This document shows, piece by piece, positions 41,704 to 50,724 of a stretch of DNA of 64,000 bases. Source of the stretch: Neomegalonema sp. GTDB lineage: Bacteria; Pseudomonadota; Alphaproteobacteria; Rhodobacterales; Rhodobacteraceae. The DNA is taken from positions 17,190-81,189 of the forward strand of contig JALEGB010000137.1 in the NCBI GenBank assembly GCA_022760355.1. The letters run 5' to 3'. The translations under genes were made by a program, and so were the position numbers. The number at the start of each line of letters is the position of its first letter. Positions within the stretch are counted from its first letter, which is position 1. The notes beneath the pieces were generated by a model that was given only the letters and a program-made list of their open reading frames with translations, made no database searches and had not been told where the DNA came from.

Positions 41704-42726
41704 CTAGCGTTTGCGCGCGCCGGTGCGGATCCGCGGATCCAGCAGCGCCAGGAGAAGATCGGACAACAGCATCCCGATCAGGGTGAGAAACGCGATAAAC
41801 AACAGGATAAAGCCGGACAGCAGATGGTCCTGAGATTTCAGCGCGTCGAGCAGGATTGGCCCAATCGTCGGCAGGCTCATCACCACCGAAATCAGCACCG
41901 ATCCGGAGACGAGCTGCGGCAGCAAATTGCCGATGTCAGCGACAAACGGGTTCAGCGCCATGCGGAGCGGATAACGCACGATCCGCCGGATCGGCGACGC
42001 GCCTTTAGCTTTCGCCGTCGTTACGTACGGCTTGTTCAGCTCATCCAGCATGTTCGCCCGCAGCCGCTGCGACATCGCCGCCGTACCGGCGGTGCCGATC
42101 ACGATGGTTGGCACAATCAGATGGGTCAGAATTGAGCCCATCTTGTCCCAACTCATGGGTTGCCCCTCGAATTCAGCCGCCATCAGGCCGCCGATCGGCA
42201 GATCAAGATGCTGCTTGCCGTAGTAAAGAAGAATCAGCGCCAACAGGAAGTTTGGCGTCGCCAGCCCGATATAACCGACAAAGGCGGCGAGGTAGTCCAC
42301 CCAGCTATTCGCCTTTACGGCTGAGATCACGCCGAGCGGCAACGCCACGGCGTACACGAACAGCACCGCCGCCAGATTCACGACCAAGGTGAGCCACAAC
42401 CCGTCGCCGATCACCTCCGCCACTGATTTATTCAGCTCAAATGACCAGCCAAGCTCGCCCTGGAGCAGCCCAGTATATCCGCCCTCTCCCGGCGCGACGC
42501 CGAGCCAGATCAAATATTGCTCCCATAGCGGCCGGTCGAGTGAATAGAGCTGCTGCTTAAACAGCGCCTCGGCGATGAGGTTTTCCTGACCCGTCGCCTT
42601 CAGCTCCGCAATCTGGTTTGAAATGAAGTCGCCTTCTGGCAGGTTGATGATGAAGAATATCAGCGCGGATATCAGCAGCAGGCTGCCCATCATCGCCAAG
42701 GTGCGGAAGATCAGAAATCGCAACAT
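41704..42726 (-). CDS. Peptide ABC transporter permease (YejB/DppB-like)
   Basis: 340 residues with six helices. MLRFLIFRTLAMMGSLL at the N-terminus and LNKPYVTTAKAKGASPIRRIV as the coupling loop match DppB/YejB. Adjacent to the binding-protein gene (stop TAG followed directly by ATG) and 13 bp before yejE-like. Confidence 0.9.
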   Translation of the reverse strand: MLRFLIFRTLAMMGSLLLISALIFFIINLPEGDFISNQIAELKATGQENLIAEALFKQQLYSLDRPLWEQYLIWLGVAPGEGGYTGLLQGELGWSFELNKSVAEVIGDGLWLTLVVNLAAVLFVYAVALPLGVISAVKANSWVDYLAAFVGYIGLATPNFLLALILLYYGKQHLDLPIGGLMAAEFEGQPMSWDKMGSILTHLIVPTIVIGTAGTAAMSQRLRANMLDELNKPYVTTAKAKGASPIRRIVRYPLRMALNPFVADIGNLLPQLVSGSVLISVVMSLPTIGPILLDALKSQDHLLSGFILLFIAFLTLIGMLLSDLLLALLDPRIRTGARKR

Positions 42727-44706
42727 CTACTTCTCTCCGCTCTTTTTATCGGCGCTTTTCGAGGGCGCAAAGAAGAAGAGGTCCGGGCGATAGACGCCAA
42801 AACGCGCGCCAGGGTCCCACGCCCAGACGCCGGATTTCGGCACATTCCGCATAGCTTTGGAGACGACGACAGGTTGCGGCGCGCCGGATGCGACGCCGAT
42901 GACAAAGAGCTGCTCGGCATGGATCGCGAGCATTTTCCGCCAGATCGCCGCACGCGCGTCATCGGTCGTCGCCTTCGCCCAGGCAGCGCCTAGCGCCATC
43001 AGCTTTCGTCCCTCAGGCGTATCCGGCGCCTCGCCCGATTTGCCTTTGGTTTCGAAGAACTGCCCCCATTTCGGCCACTGGAAGGAAGATTGCTGCATTG
43101 GCGCGAGGTCCAACGGCGGATCGCTTGGGGTCGGCAGACCGTTAGACCATCCGGTCCACACGGCGATCATGACCGAACCGGACTCAACGCCTTTTCGCAA
43201 CGAATCTCGATCACGCGGGCGGGTCAGCAGTCGGACGCCGATTTCGCGCCAGGTCTCGACCATCAATTCGAGCGCGTCCGCCGCCTCGGCCGGATCGCTC
43301 GCATATTCAACGATGACCTCAAGAGGTCGTCCGTCGGGCAGGAACCGATAGCCTCGGGCGCTTTTGCGCTTCAGTCCCATCTCGTCGAGCAGCGCGTTTG
43401 CCGCCTTGAGATCAAATTGGGTCCAAGGTTTCACAAAACCGGGATCATAGAGCGGGCTTTCCGGCAGCGGCCCATTGCCAACCGGCTTTGCGAGATCGAA
43501 ATACAAAACGCGATTGATCAGCCGACGATCAATCGCCATTGAAAGCGCGCGCCGGAACCGGGCGTCGCGCAGAACCTTTCGCCAAACAGGGTCGGCATAA
43601 TTCAGGTTCGGATACAGCGCCATCTGCGACGCGTCGCCCTTGCGCCAGAGCCGCGCCTCAAACCCGCCCCGTTTTTCCTCGCTCTTCAACACCGCCATAT
43701 CGGGAAAGGTGATATTGCGCGCCTGCAGGTCGGCTTCGCCGGATGCGGATTTCGCGGCGGTCAGCGAGCTTGACGCTACGATCATCTCCAGCCGATCAAT
43801 ATAGGGCAGCTGCCGGCCGCGCGCGTCAATTCGATGAAAAAACGCATTCCGGATTAGAATAAAACGCCGCCCGCTCAGGTCCTTGGCAAGACGCCACGGC
43901 TGCAGCGTCGGCAGATCCGGATTATCGTTTTTATACATATTGTCGCTGTCATTGTGCAGGGCGGCCCATCCCCGCAAACCAGCTTTCTTAGCCTTCGCCT
44001 CAAGCTTTTTGACGTCAGTATACTTGGCATGAAATTTTTTCATGTAATGGGCGGGGCGATAAATGAATGGCGGCGCCGCAGCGGCTAGCTTTTTCAGAAA
44101 ATAGGGGTTGGGGCTGGACCACTCATAAATAACTGTGGTCGAGTCGGGAAATGTTACTCGCGGCGGTTCGCCATTGACCAACATAAAGCGGGGCGGCCCG
44201 CCTGGGCTCAGCTTCGGATGGTTCGCCACGTCCTCCCACCAATAGCGGAAGTCCTCGGAGGTGAAAGGCGCGCCATCCGACCATTTATGCCCAGGGCGAA
44301 GTTTAAAGACGAATTTGCGCCCCTCAAATACGTCAAAGCTCAGCAAGAGATCAGGGCGCAACGCATAGTCCGCGTCGTAACAAATCAGCCGCGCATAGCC
44401 ATAGACGACACCGAGCCGGACCCGCTTTGCTTTCTCAATGAACATGCGCCACGAGCCGCCATGAACGCCGAATTGTCGGCCGCTTTTCGTCGGGTCGACA
44501 ACGCGCGGCGCCAGCGGCAATCTCTCGGCGATCGGCGGCAGCGCGCCCGCATGCGTATCGTACGCCGCCAATGTGTGCTCAATCAGGGGCGGCAGCTTCA
44601 GCAGGCGCCCCTTTTCGTCGATAAACTCGCGAGCCTCCGCGATGGGCGCGCTCACGGCGAGAAGCGCAAGCAAAGCTGCCGAATGTAGTCTGTTCCAGAA
44701 GCGCAT
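42727..44706 (-). CDS. Family 5 extracellular solute-binding protein (peptide)
   Basis: 659 residues from ATG 44706 (GGGAGGG six nt upstream). Signal peptide about 1-25 (SAALLALLAVSAPIAEA). The SBP-bac-5 fold is indicated by FKLRPGHKWSDGAPFTSEDF and by FRRALSMAIDRRLINRVLY; larger than DppA and closer in size to YejA relatives. Delivers peptides or similar cargo to the YejBE-like permeases. Confidence 0.9.
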   Translation of the reverse strand: MRFWNRLHSAALLALLAVSAPIAEAREFIDEKGRLLKLPPLIEHTLAAYDTHAGALPPIAERLPLAPRVVDPTKSGRQFGVHGGSWRMFIEKAKRVRLGVVYGYARLICYDADYALRPDLLLSFDVFEGRKFVFKLRPGHKWSDGAPFTSEDFRYWWEDVANHPKLSPGGPPRFMLVNGEPPRVTFPDSTTVIYEWSSPNPYFLKKLAAAAPPFIYRPAHYMKKFHAKYTDVKKLEAKAKKAGLRGWAALHNDSDNMYKNDNPDLPTLQPWRLAKDLSGRRFILIRNAFFHRIDARGRQLPYIDRLEMIVASSSLTAAKSASGEADLQARNITFPDMAVLKSEEKRGGFEARLWRKGDASQMALYPNLNYADPVWRKVLRDARFRRALSMAIDRRLINRVLYFDLAKPVGNGPLPESPLYDPGFVKPWTQFDLKAANALLDEMGLKRKSARGYRFLPDGRPLEVIVEYASDPAEAADALELMVETWREIGVRLLTRPRDRDSLRKGVESGSVMIAVWTGWSNGLPTPSDPPLDLAPMQQSSFQWPKWGQFFETKGKSGEAPDTPEGRKLMALGAAWAKATTDDARAAIWRKMLAIHAEQLFVIGVASGAPQPVVVSKAMRNVPKSGVWAWDPGARFGVYRPDLFFFAPSKSADKKSGEK

Positions 44707-44732
44707 CGACGTCCCTCCCATAGCCGCCGGCC

Positions 44733-46514
44733 CTACGCCGCCGCGCGCACGAAATGCCCAACGCCCGCCTCGATAAGCTCAGGCGCGCGCTCCCCATCAA
44801 AGCGGTACGGCTCTGGCCAACTGGACGGTTCGCCAGCGCCCGCCGCGACCGCCTTCACATCGATTTTCCGGCTGACATCCGGTTCGGGCGACGCGGCGAT
44901 CAGGGCGCGCGTATAGGGGTGGCGCGGCGCGGCGAACAAGGCGCTCGGACGCGCAAGTTCCACGATCAGGCCGGAGCGCATCACAGCGACCCAGTCCGCC
45001 AGCTGCCCCACCACCGCGAGATCATGGCTGATAAATAGATAGCTGAGGCCGCGTTCGCGCCTGATTTGTTCCAGTAATTCAAGAATTTGAGACTGAACCG
45101 AGACGTCTAGCGCCGATGTCGGCTCGTCGCATACCAGGAATTGCGGCTCTAGCATTAAAGCGCGCGCGATGGAGATCCGCTGGCGTTGTCCGCCCGAAAA
45201 TGCGTGCGGAAACCGGTCAATCATCATTGGATCGAGCCCAACCCGCCGCATCAGATCGGCGGCTCGCGCCCGACGCTCAGCCTGATCATATAATCGATGG
45301 ATCTCCAGAGGCTCCGTCAAGATCTCACGCACCCGCATGCGCGGGCTCAGCGCCGCAAAAGGATCCTGCATCACGATCTGAGCCGAGCGGCGGAAGGCGC
45401 ACAGTTCCTTGCGGGACAGCGCATGAACATCCAGGTCTTCACGCTGCGCATCCGGTCGAAAACGGACGGTTCCCGCCGTCGGCCTGTCCGCTGCAAGCGC
45501 GATCCGGGCCAGGGTGGTCTTGCCGGAGCCGGACTCGCCGACAACGGCGACAGTCTCGCCGCGAGGGACATCCAAATCGATTCCGCGCAGCGCCGGAAAC
45601 CGGCGCGCCGGTTTGAACAGGCCGGAGCGACGCTCCTCAAAGATCCGCGTCACGCCGCGAAGACTCAAAATAGGATCGGGCGTCGACAATGACGTGATTG
45701 GCGCCGGCTTGGGCGCCATCTTGGGCGCTGCGGCGACGAGCTTTTGCGTATAGCCATGCGCCGGATCACCGACGACCTCGCCCGCATCTCCGGCTTCAAC
45801 CACCCTGCCTTTGCGCATCACGACAACCGCGTCCGCCACGTTCGCGACAACGCCCAAATCATGGGTGATCAGCAGCACGCCCATGCCGGTGTCAGCCTGC
45901 AGCTGCTTAATCAAGTTGAGCACCAGCGCCTGCGTCGTCACGTCCAGCGCTGTTGTGGGCTCATCGGCAATCAATAGTTTCGGCTGACCAATAATCGCCA
46001 TTGCGATCATGGCGCGCTGACGCAGACCGCCGGACAGCTCAAACGGATATGCGCTCCAAGCTCGGCTGGGATCTGGGAAGCCGACCCTTTCGAACGCCTC
46101 GAGCGCCATCCGCTTCGCCTCCGCACGGCGCGAAACACCATGCAGCAGCGCCACCTCAGCCGTCTGCGCGCCGATCGTGTGAAGTGGCGAGAGCGCGCTC
46201 ATAGGCTCCTGAAAGATCATCGAAATCTTGTCGCCGCGCAGGCGTTGCAGCTTGCGCTCCGACATTTGCAGCAGATCAACAGGCGCCGCCGCGCCAGGCT
46301 CCCAACAAAATGCCGCCGACCCGCCGCGGATCTCCGCTTTCGGCGGCAGAAGGCCCATCACAGCCCGGCAGCTCAATGTTTTGCCCGATCCAGATTCGCC
46401 GACGATCGCGATCGTCTCGCCTGAGTGGACGGAAAAGAACGCGCCTTCCACGGTGCATGTTTCCGCCCCCCGAAAGCCGATTCGCAAGTTCTCTACATTG
46501 AGCAATGCGCTCAT
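44733..46514 (-). CDS. Peptide ABC transporter, fused double ATPase (YejF/DppD-DppF-like)
   Basis: 593 residues from ATG 46514. Two full nucleotide-binding domains: Walker A GESGSGKT at 39-46 and again at 326-333; signatures LSGGLRQR near 160 and FSGGQRQR near 437; Walker B LLIADEPTTALD and FLVCDEPTSALD. One polypeptide therefore energises both permease halves. First gene of the operon. Confidence 0.92.
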   Translation of the reverse strand: MSALLNVENLRIGFRGAETCTVEGAFFSVHSGETIAIVGESGSGKTLSCRAVMGLLPPKAEIRGGSAAFCWEPGAAAPVDLLQMSERKLQRLRGDKISMIFQEPMSALSPLHTIGAQTAEVALLHGVSRRAEAKRMALEAFERVGFPDPSRAWSAYPFELSGGLRQRAMIAMAIIGQPKLLIADEPTTALDVTTQALVLNLIKQLQADTGMGVLLITHDLGVVANVADAVVVMRKGRVVEAGDAGEVVGDPAHGYTQKLVAAAPKMAPKPAPITSLSTPDPILSLRGVTRIFEERRSGLFKPARRFPALRGIDLDVPRGETVAVVGESGSGKTTLARIALAADRPTAGTVRFRPDAQREDLDVHALSRKELCAFRRSAQIVMQDPFAALSPRMRVREILTEPLEIHRLYDQAERRARAADLMRRVGLDPMMIDRFPHAFSGGQRQRISIARALMLEPQFLVCDEPTSALDVSVQSQILELLEQIRRERGLSYLFISHDLAVVGQLADWVAVMRSGLIVELARPSALFAAPRHPYTRALIAASPEPDVSRKIDVKAVAAGAGEPSSWPEPYRFDGERAPELIEAGVGHFVRAAA

Positions 46515-46747
46515 TCTTCGCCTTCCCCGCACGCATCCAACTCGGATCGTCCCCCCGAGCCAAGGCGAAACCGATCACGATCAGCCACAGCTCAACTCAC
46601 TAATAGGCGGGCTCCCCCAATCTGCGAAATAAACTCTCGCGGACTAAGATGAAATCCGGCTGAATTTCCTTGCGTTCGGGCCCTTGCGCTTCGCGCGCGG
46701 AAATAGTATTTGGCGTGCTCTCTCGGCGGATTGGCTGGGAGTTGGAT

Positions 46748-46824
46748 GGCGCGGTAGCTCAGCCGGTTAGAGCGCACGACTCATAATCGTGAGGTCGAGA
46801 GTTCGAGTCTCTCCCACGCCACCA
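46748..46824 (+). tRNA. tRNA-Met (CAT)
   Basis: 77 nt including encoded CCA. Acceptor GGCGCGG/CCACGCC (one C-A mismatch), D-arm GCTC...GAGC, anticodon stem CACGA/TCGTG with loop CTCATAA (anticodon CAT), T-loop TTCGAGT. The first acceptor pair is G-C, so this is not the initiator. A lysidine-type tRNA-Ile2 with the same anticodon cannot be fully excluded. Confidence 0.93.
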
Positions 46825-47002
46825 CCTTTTCCTTGGAAATTGCGTCCCATATAATTTGCATGACTTAGAAATTGCGCCGCTTAGAATTTTTGGATGCGGC
46901 GCTGACGGGGCGCAAAGGTTGTAAGACAAGCATGCGCGGCCAAAGCAGGGCCCGGACCGCCATATCGGCCGGTTTGATGCGAGGGCGGTGCGGCGTGCGG
47001 TC

Positions 47003-47560
47003 CTATTCGTCCTGCGTCAGCAGGTTCGCGATCAAGACGCCGCGGACGCGTTCGCCGAGGACGCCGGACGCCGCCTTGTACAGCTCCTTGTTCAGCTCAT
47101 CCAACGTCTCAGACGCGCGGCTGGGATCTTCGAACGCGCCGGTGGCGGCGAAGCGGACCAGGGTGCGGATGAAGGCGTCGACCACCTTTGGCTCATGGGC
47201 GGTGACGAACTCCTTTTCGCCCGGCCCGATTTCCAGTGTCGCGTCGACGGCGACAAAGGCCTTGACCCCACTCTTGCGCTGAAACGGCACAATCAGCTTG
47301 CGGCCGAGCGGGACATACTCACTGTCCTTCGCGGCTTTGGCCTTTTTGCTTTTCTTGCCTTTATCGGCGGCGTGAGCGTCTTTGTCCTTCGCGCCATGCT
47401 TGTCTTTATGGCCGTCTTTCGACTTCTCGCCCTTGTCGCCTTTCAGCTTTTTCGCGATCTCCGCTTCTTTTTTCATCAGCGAAGATTTGTACATGTAGCC
47501 GACGGCGCCGCCGGCCGCGACCCCGATAATTGCGAGCAGGATGGGCAGGATCAGTCGCAT
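47003..47560 (-). CDS. FliL-like flagellar protein, paralogue
   Basis: 185 residues: membrane helix at about 5-23, then a Lys/Asp/His-rich linker (about 38-80), then a small FliL-like domain (VAVDATLEIGPGEKEFV; VVDAFIRTLVRFAATGAF) ending ANLLTQDE. It lies downstream of flgH, as a similar gene does in Rhodobacterales flagellar loci. Possibly supports stator or rod assembly. The classic FliL is encoded at 58370-58897. Confidence 0.65.
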   Translation of the reverse strand: MRLILPILLAIIGVAAGGAVGYMYKSSLMKKEAEIAKKLKGDKGEKSKDGHKDKHGAKDKDAHAADKGKKSKKAKAAKDSEYVPLGRKLIVPFQRKSGVKAFVAVDATLEIGPGEKEFVTAHEPKVVDAFIRTLVRFAATGAFEDPSRASETLDELNKELYKAASGVLGERVRGVLIANLLTQDE

Positions 47561-47752
47561 AAATAGTTCCTCAACGCCTTCGCCGGGCCGCTTTCCCCGT
47601 GGGCTCGCCGCTTGGGATCTGTTGTAGGATCGGCTTAGCCACTATGCCTTCTCGACCCTTTGCGTCGCGTTAAGGCAAACAGCCCGCACGCCCTTTGAGG
47701 CGTATTTTTCGCGTGTGGCGGAGGGGAGGGACTTCCGAAGGGGATGGCTTCC

Positions 47753-47776
47753 GGAGCCGCCGACGCGGGCGGCTCC
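47753..47776 (-). terminator. Hairpin after flgH
   Basis: GGAGCCGCC (47753-47761) pairs with GGCGGCTCC (47768-47776) around six nt, 12 bp past the flgH stop. No U-run; may separate flgH from the FliL-like gene. Confidence 0.5.
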
Positions 47777-47788
47777 GAAGTTGACGGG

Positions 47789-48679
47789 TCAGAACGGCCG
47801 CAGGACGCGAACAATCCGTTCGCCATGGGTTTCACCGGTCGACTTATAGGCCGGGCCATCGCCGCCGATCGAGATCCGCGCGCTGGCGACCCGGTCATGC
47901 GTGATGGTGTTGTCTGGCGAGATGTCGCGCGGGCGGACAACACCGACGATCTGGACGTTGCGCAGCTCATAGTTCACGCGAACCTCCTGGCTGCCGACAA
48001 TGACCAGATGACCGTTCGGGAGCACTTCTACGACCGTCGCCGCGACACGGGCGCTGACTGACTCGTCGCGCTCTGTCGAGCCGGTGCCGGTCTGGGAGGT
48101 TTCGCCCGTCGCGGTGGCGCCGGCCAGCAGGCCAATGGTTTTACCCGGAATGATCCGGTCCACCAGCTTCTCCAGGCCAAATACCGTGGGGGCGCCGATG
48201 GAGGTGCTGGTTGACCGATCGCGGCTGCTTTTCGCCGTCACGCTTGAGCTTTCCGCAATCTCGATAATCACCGTCAGCGGATCGCCGACCGAACGCGCGC
48301 GCTTGTCCGCATAGAGAGAGGCGGTTGAGATTGGCGACAGACCGCCCCGGAACAAAGAGGGCGAGCCGATGGGACTGCGCGGCGCGTCTGGCGCTCGACC
48401 CGGATAGGCGATGGAGTGCCGGGCGCCGCGCGGTTTGGGAATGCCGGGCGACTTGCCGGCGCGCGCAAGATAGTAGGAGGTCTTGTCGAAGGCCGGCCGC
48501 GGCAGGCTCGGATCAAGCGGTTTGCGCGCCGAGGCGATCGGCGACATTTTGGGCGGGTCGCCATAGTTGGTCAACGCGCTGAGGCAGCCCGAAAGGGCGC
48601 TCATCAGCCCAACGGCCGCGCCCAACCGAATGCTCCGCGCGACCGTTGCGCGCTGTAAGATTTGGCGGAAATTGCTCAT
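47789..48679 (-). CDS. flgH: Flagellar L-ring protein FlgH
   Basis: 296 residues. A lipoprotein signal with lipobox LSGC (Cys32), a proline-rich stretch, and the FlgH core (SLYADKRARSVGDPLTVII; HLVIVGSQEVRVNYE; SPDNTITHDRVASARISIGG). Forms the outer-membrane bushing of the flagellar rod. Overlaps the flgA stop. Confidence 0.95.
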   Translation of the reverse strand: MSNFRQILQRATVARSIRLGAAVGLMSALSGCLSALTNYGDPPKMSPIASARKPLDPSLPRPAFDKTSYYLARAGKSPGIPKPRGARHSIAYPGRAPDAPRSPIGSPSLFRGGLSPISTASLYADKRARSVGDPLTVIIEIAESSSVTAKSSRDRSTSTSIGAPTVFGLEKLVDRIIPGKTIGLLAGATATGETSQTGTGSTERDESVSARVAATVVEVLPNGHLVIVGSQEVRVNYELRNVQIVGVVRPRDISPDNTITHDRVASARISIGGDGPAYKSTGETHGERIVRVLRPF

Positions 48680-49164
48680 TTTACTTCCACCACCCTCCCG
48701 CTCAGGATAACGCCAAAAATCGTGCGTTTGGTGTCCAGGTTCATCACTCGGATGCGCTCGCCAACACCGCCTTGATCCAGCGCGCGCCCTTCTGTTCGCA
48801 AGATCAGTCCGCCGCGGCGGAACTGTAGCGTCACCAGTCCGTTGCGCTTGACGATGATCGGCGGGCCCAGCTGGTCGGCGCGGATCGGCCGGCCCTTATA
48901 GAGGCTGGAGCGCGCCGCGAGCCCGACCGCATCCTTCGCGGCTTCAAGTTCGCCGGGCTTGGCGCGGCCCGGCCGTAAGGCGACATGGCCTGGCTCGATG
49001 ACGACACCCGCGGGAATATGATCCGTCGCCATCAGAACATCGGCCTCCGCGTCGCCCATCGGAGCGGCGGCGAACATCAGCGAGGCGAGGGCGCCGGCGG
49101 CGATCAGGCCCGCCGGCGGACGGTAGCCGGCGCATATGGCGGGATAGGGTGCAGCATAAGTCAT
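48676..49164 (-). CDS. flgA: Flagellar P-ring assembly chaperone FlgA
   Basis: 162 residues from ATG 49164 (a GTG 9 nt upstream overlaps flgG). Hydrophobic signal segment to about residue 41, then the SAF-like domain (IPAGVVIEPGHVALRPG) and C-terminal beta domain (RRGGLILRTEGRALDQGGVGE). Periplasmic chaperone for P-ring protein FlgI, which is not in the window. Confidence 0.9.
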   Translation of the reverse strand: MTYAAPYPAICAGYRPPAGLIAAGALASLMFAAAPMGDAEADVLMATDHIPAGVVIEPGHVALRPGRAKPGELEAAKDAVGLAARSSLYKGRPIRADQLGPPIIVKRNGLVTLQFRRGGLILRTEGRALDQGGVGERIRVMNLDTKRTIFGVILSGRVVEVK

Positions 49165-49169
49165 GATGA

Positions 49170-49955
49170 TCACCGGATTTGAACCGTTGCGCCCATCATC
49201 TGATCGGCGGCGGAGACGACTTTGGAGTTCATTTCGTAGCCCCGCTGGGCTTCGATCAGATCGGTGATCTCTTCGACCACATCTACCGCGGAGGCTTCGA
49301 GATAGCTCTGGCGCAGCAGGCCGCGCCCCTCGACGCCAGGCTTGCCAAGCTGAGCTTCGCCCGACGCGGCGCTGACCTTGAACAGATTGCCGCCGATCGC
49401 GGTAAGGCCTTTCTCGTTTGAGAACATCGCCGTTTCAATTGCGCCGATCAGCTGCGGCTCAGTCTTGCCTTCGAAGGTCACGTAAACTTCCCCGTCCGCG
49501 TTGACGGTGACCTTCTTCGCATCAGCTGGAATGGTGATGCCGGACCCGACCTGGAAGCCGTCTGAAGTAACCATCAGCCCGTCTGCATTGCGGCTGAAGG
49601 ATCCGGCCCGCGTATAGGCGGTTTCTCCGCTTGGCAGCGTCACCGGAAACCAGCCGGCGCCTTCAATCGCGATATCAAGCGAGCCGCCAGTGGCGATCAT
49701 CGCGCCTTGCTCAATTTGCATGTGCACTGCGGATGTGCGGACGCCGAGGCCAAGCTGAACGCCGGTGGGCAGAACGGTGCCGGTCGTCGACGAAATCGAA
49801 CCCGGCGACGTGACTTGTTGGTAATGCAGATCCGCGAACTCGGCGCGCCGGGCCTTGTAGCCTGTCGTGCTCATGTTGGCGATGTTGTGCGAGATCACCT
49901 CGACGCGCGTCTGCTGCGCGTCCATTCCGGTGGCGGCGATTTTGAGTGCGCGCAT
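49170..49955 (-). CDS. flgG: Flagellar distal rod protein FlgG
   Basis: 261 residues, the usual FlgG length. ATG 49955 with GGAG upstream. N-terminal MRALKIAATGMDAQQTRVEV and C-terminal VVEEITDLIEAQRGYEMNSK are the paired rod helices. Forms the distal rod. Confidence 0.97.
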   Translation of the reverse strand: MRALKIAATGMDAQQTRVEVISHNIANMSTTGYKARRAEFADLHYQQVTSPGSISSTTGTVLPTGVQLGLGVRTSAVHMQIEQGAMIATGGSLDIAIEGAGWFPVTLPSGETAYTRAGSFSRNADGLMVTSDGFQVGSGITIPADAKKVTVNADGEVYVTFEGKTEPQLIGAIETAMFSNEKGLTAIGGNLFKVSAASGEAQLGKPGVEGRGLLRQSYLEASAVDVVEEITDLIEAQRGYEMNSKVVSAADQMMGATVQIR

Positions 49956-50001
49956 GGCGGTCTCCTTCAGTTGCCGTTCGTGGACGGCGCGGCGTGCGAT
50001 G

Positions 50002-50724
50002 TTAGGTTGAGCGACCCAGGGTGCGGACGGCTTGCTCAATACGTTTGGCTTCGGTGTCGATCAGGCTCTGGCCCAGCTCATAAGCGCGCTGGACTTCGAT
50101 CAGCTGGGTGATCTCAAGCAGTGGGTTGACGTTCGAGCTCTCCAGAAAACCCTGCGAGACGCGCGCGCCTTCCGCCTGGCGCAGCGGCGTGTTGGCGATC
50201 AGCAGCTTAGAATCTGCGCGGCGAAGGGAGGCGGTGTCCTCGACCGTGACCAACGCCAGCTTGCCGATCTGCCCCGCCTTGGCCGAGAGCGTGCCGTCGA
50301 TGCCGATTTTGATATCGGCGGCGTCAGGCGGAATAGTGATCGCTGCGCCGCCATCGTCGAGCACCTGATGACCGTCCAGCGTCACGAGGGAGCGGTCCGT
50401 TGCGATGGTGAAGGAGCCCGCGCGGGTGAGCCGCTCGCCATCCGGCGTCCGAACACGGAAAAAGCCTTCGCCTTCGATCGCAACATCGAGTTTGGAGCCG
50501 GTTTTCTGCAGCACGCCCTGGGTCATATCAGCGTAGCGGGTGCGCAATGTCGCCATCGAGACGCTGCCGAGCTTGCTTTCGGTTGTTTTGATATATTCGC
50601 TGAATACCGTCGCTTCGCGCCGGTAGCCGGTCGTATCGGTGTTCGCGATGTTGGTCGCTAATACATCGAGCTGGTCCATCAGGCCCGATTGGCGCGTGAG
50701 CAGCACATAGCCTGCATTATCCAT
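50002..50724 (-). CDS. flgF: Flagellar proximal rod protein FlgF
   Basis: 240 residues. YVLLTRQSGLMDQLDVLATN at the N-terminus and LEITQLIEVQRAYELGQSL at the C-terminus are the rod motifs. Overlaps the stop of the upstream 821-residue protein by 8 nt and precedes flgG by 46 bp. Confidence 0.96.
   Translation of the reverse strand: MDNAGYVLLTRQSGLMDQLDVLATNIANTDTTGYRREATVFSEYIKTTESKLGSVSMATLRTRYADMTQGVLQKTGSKLDVAIEGEGFFRVRTPDGERLTRAGSFTIATDRSLVTLDGHQVLDDGGAAITIPPDAADIKIGIDGTLSAKAGQIGKLALVTVEDTASLRRADSKLLIANTPLRQAEGARVSQGFLESSNVNPLLEITQLIEVQRAYELGQSLIDTEAKRIEQAVRTLGRST

Noticed and set aside
46748..46824. Initiator tRNA-fMet
   Set aside because: The first acceptor pair is a G-C match and the loop is CTCATAA; the initiator would have a 1-72 mismatch and three G-C pairs before the anticodon loop.
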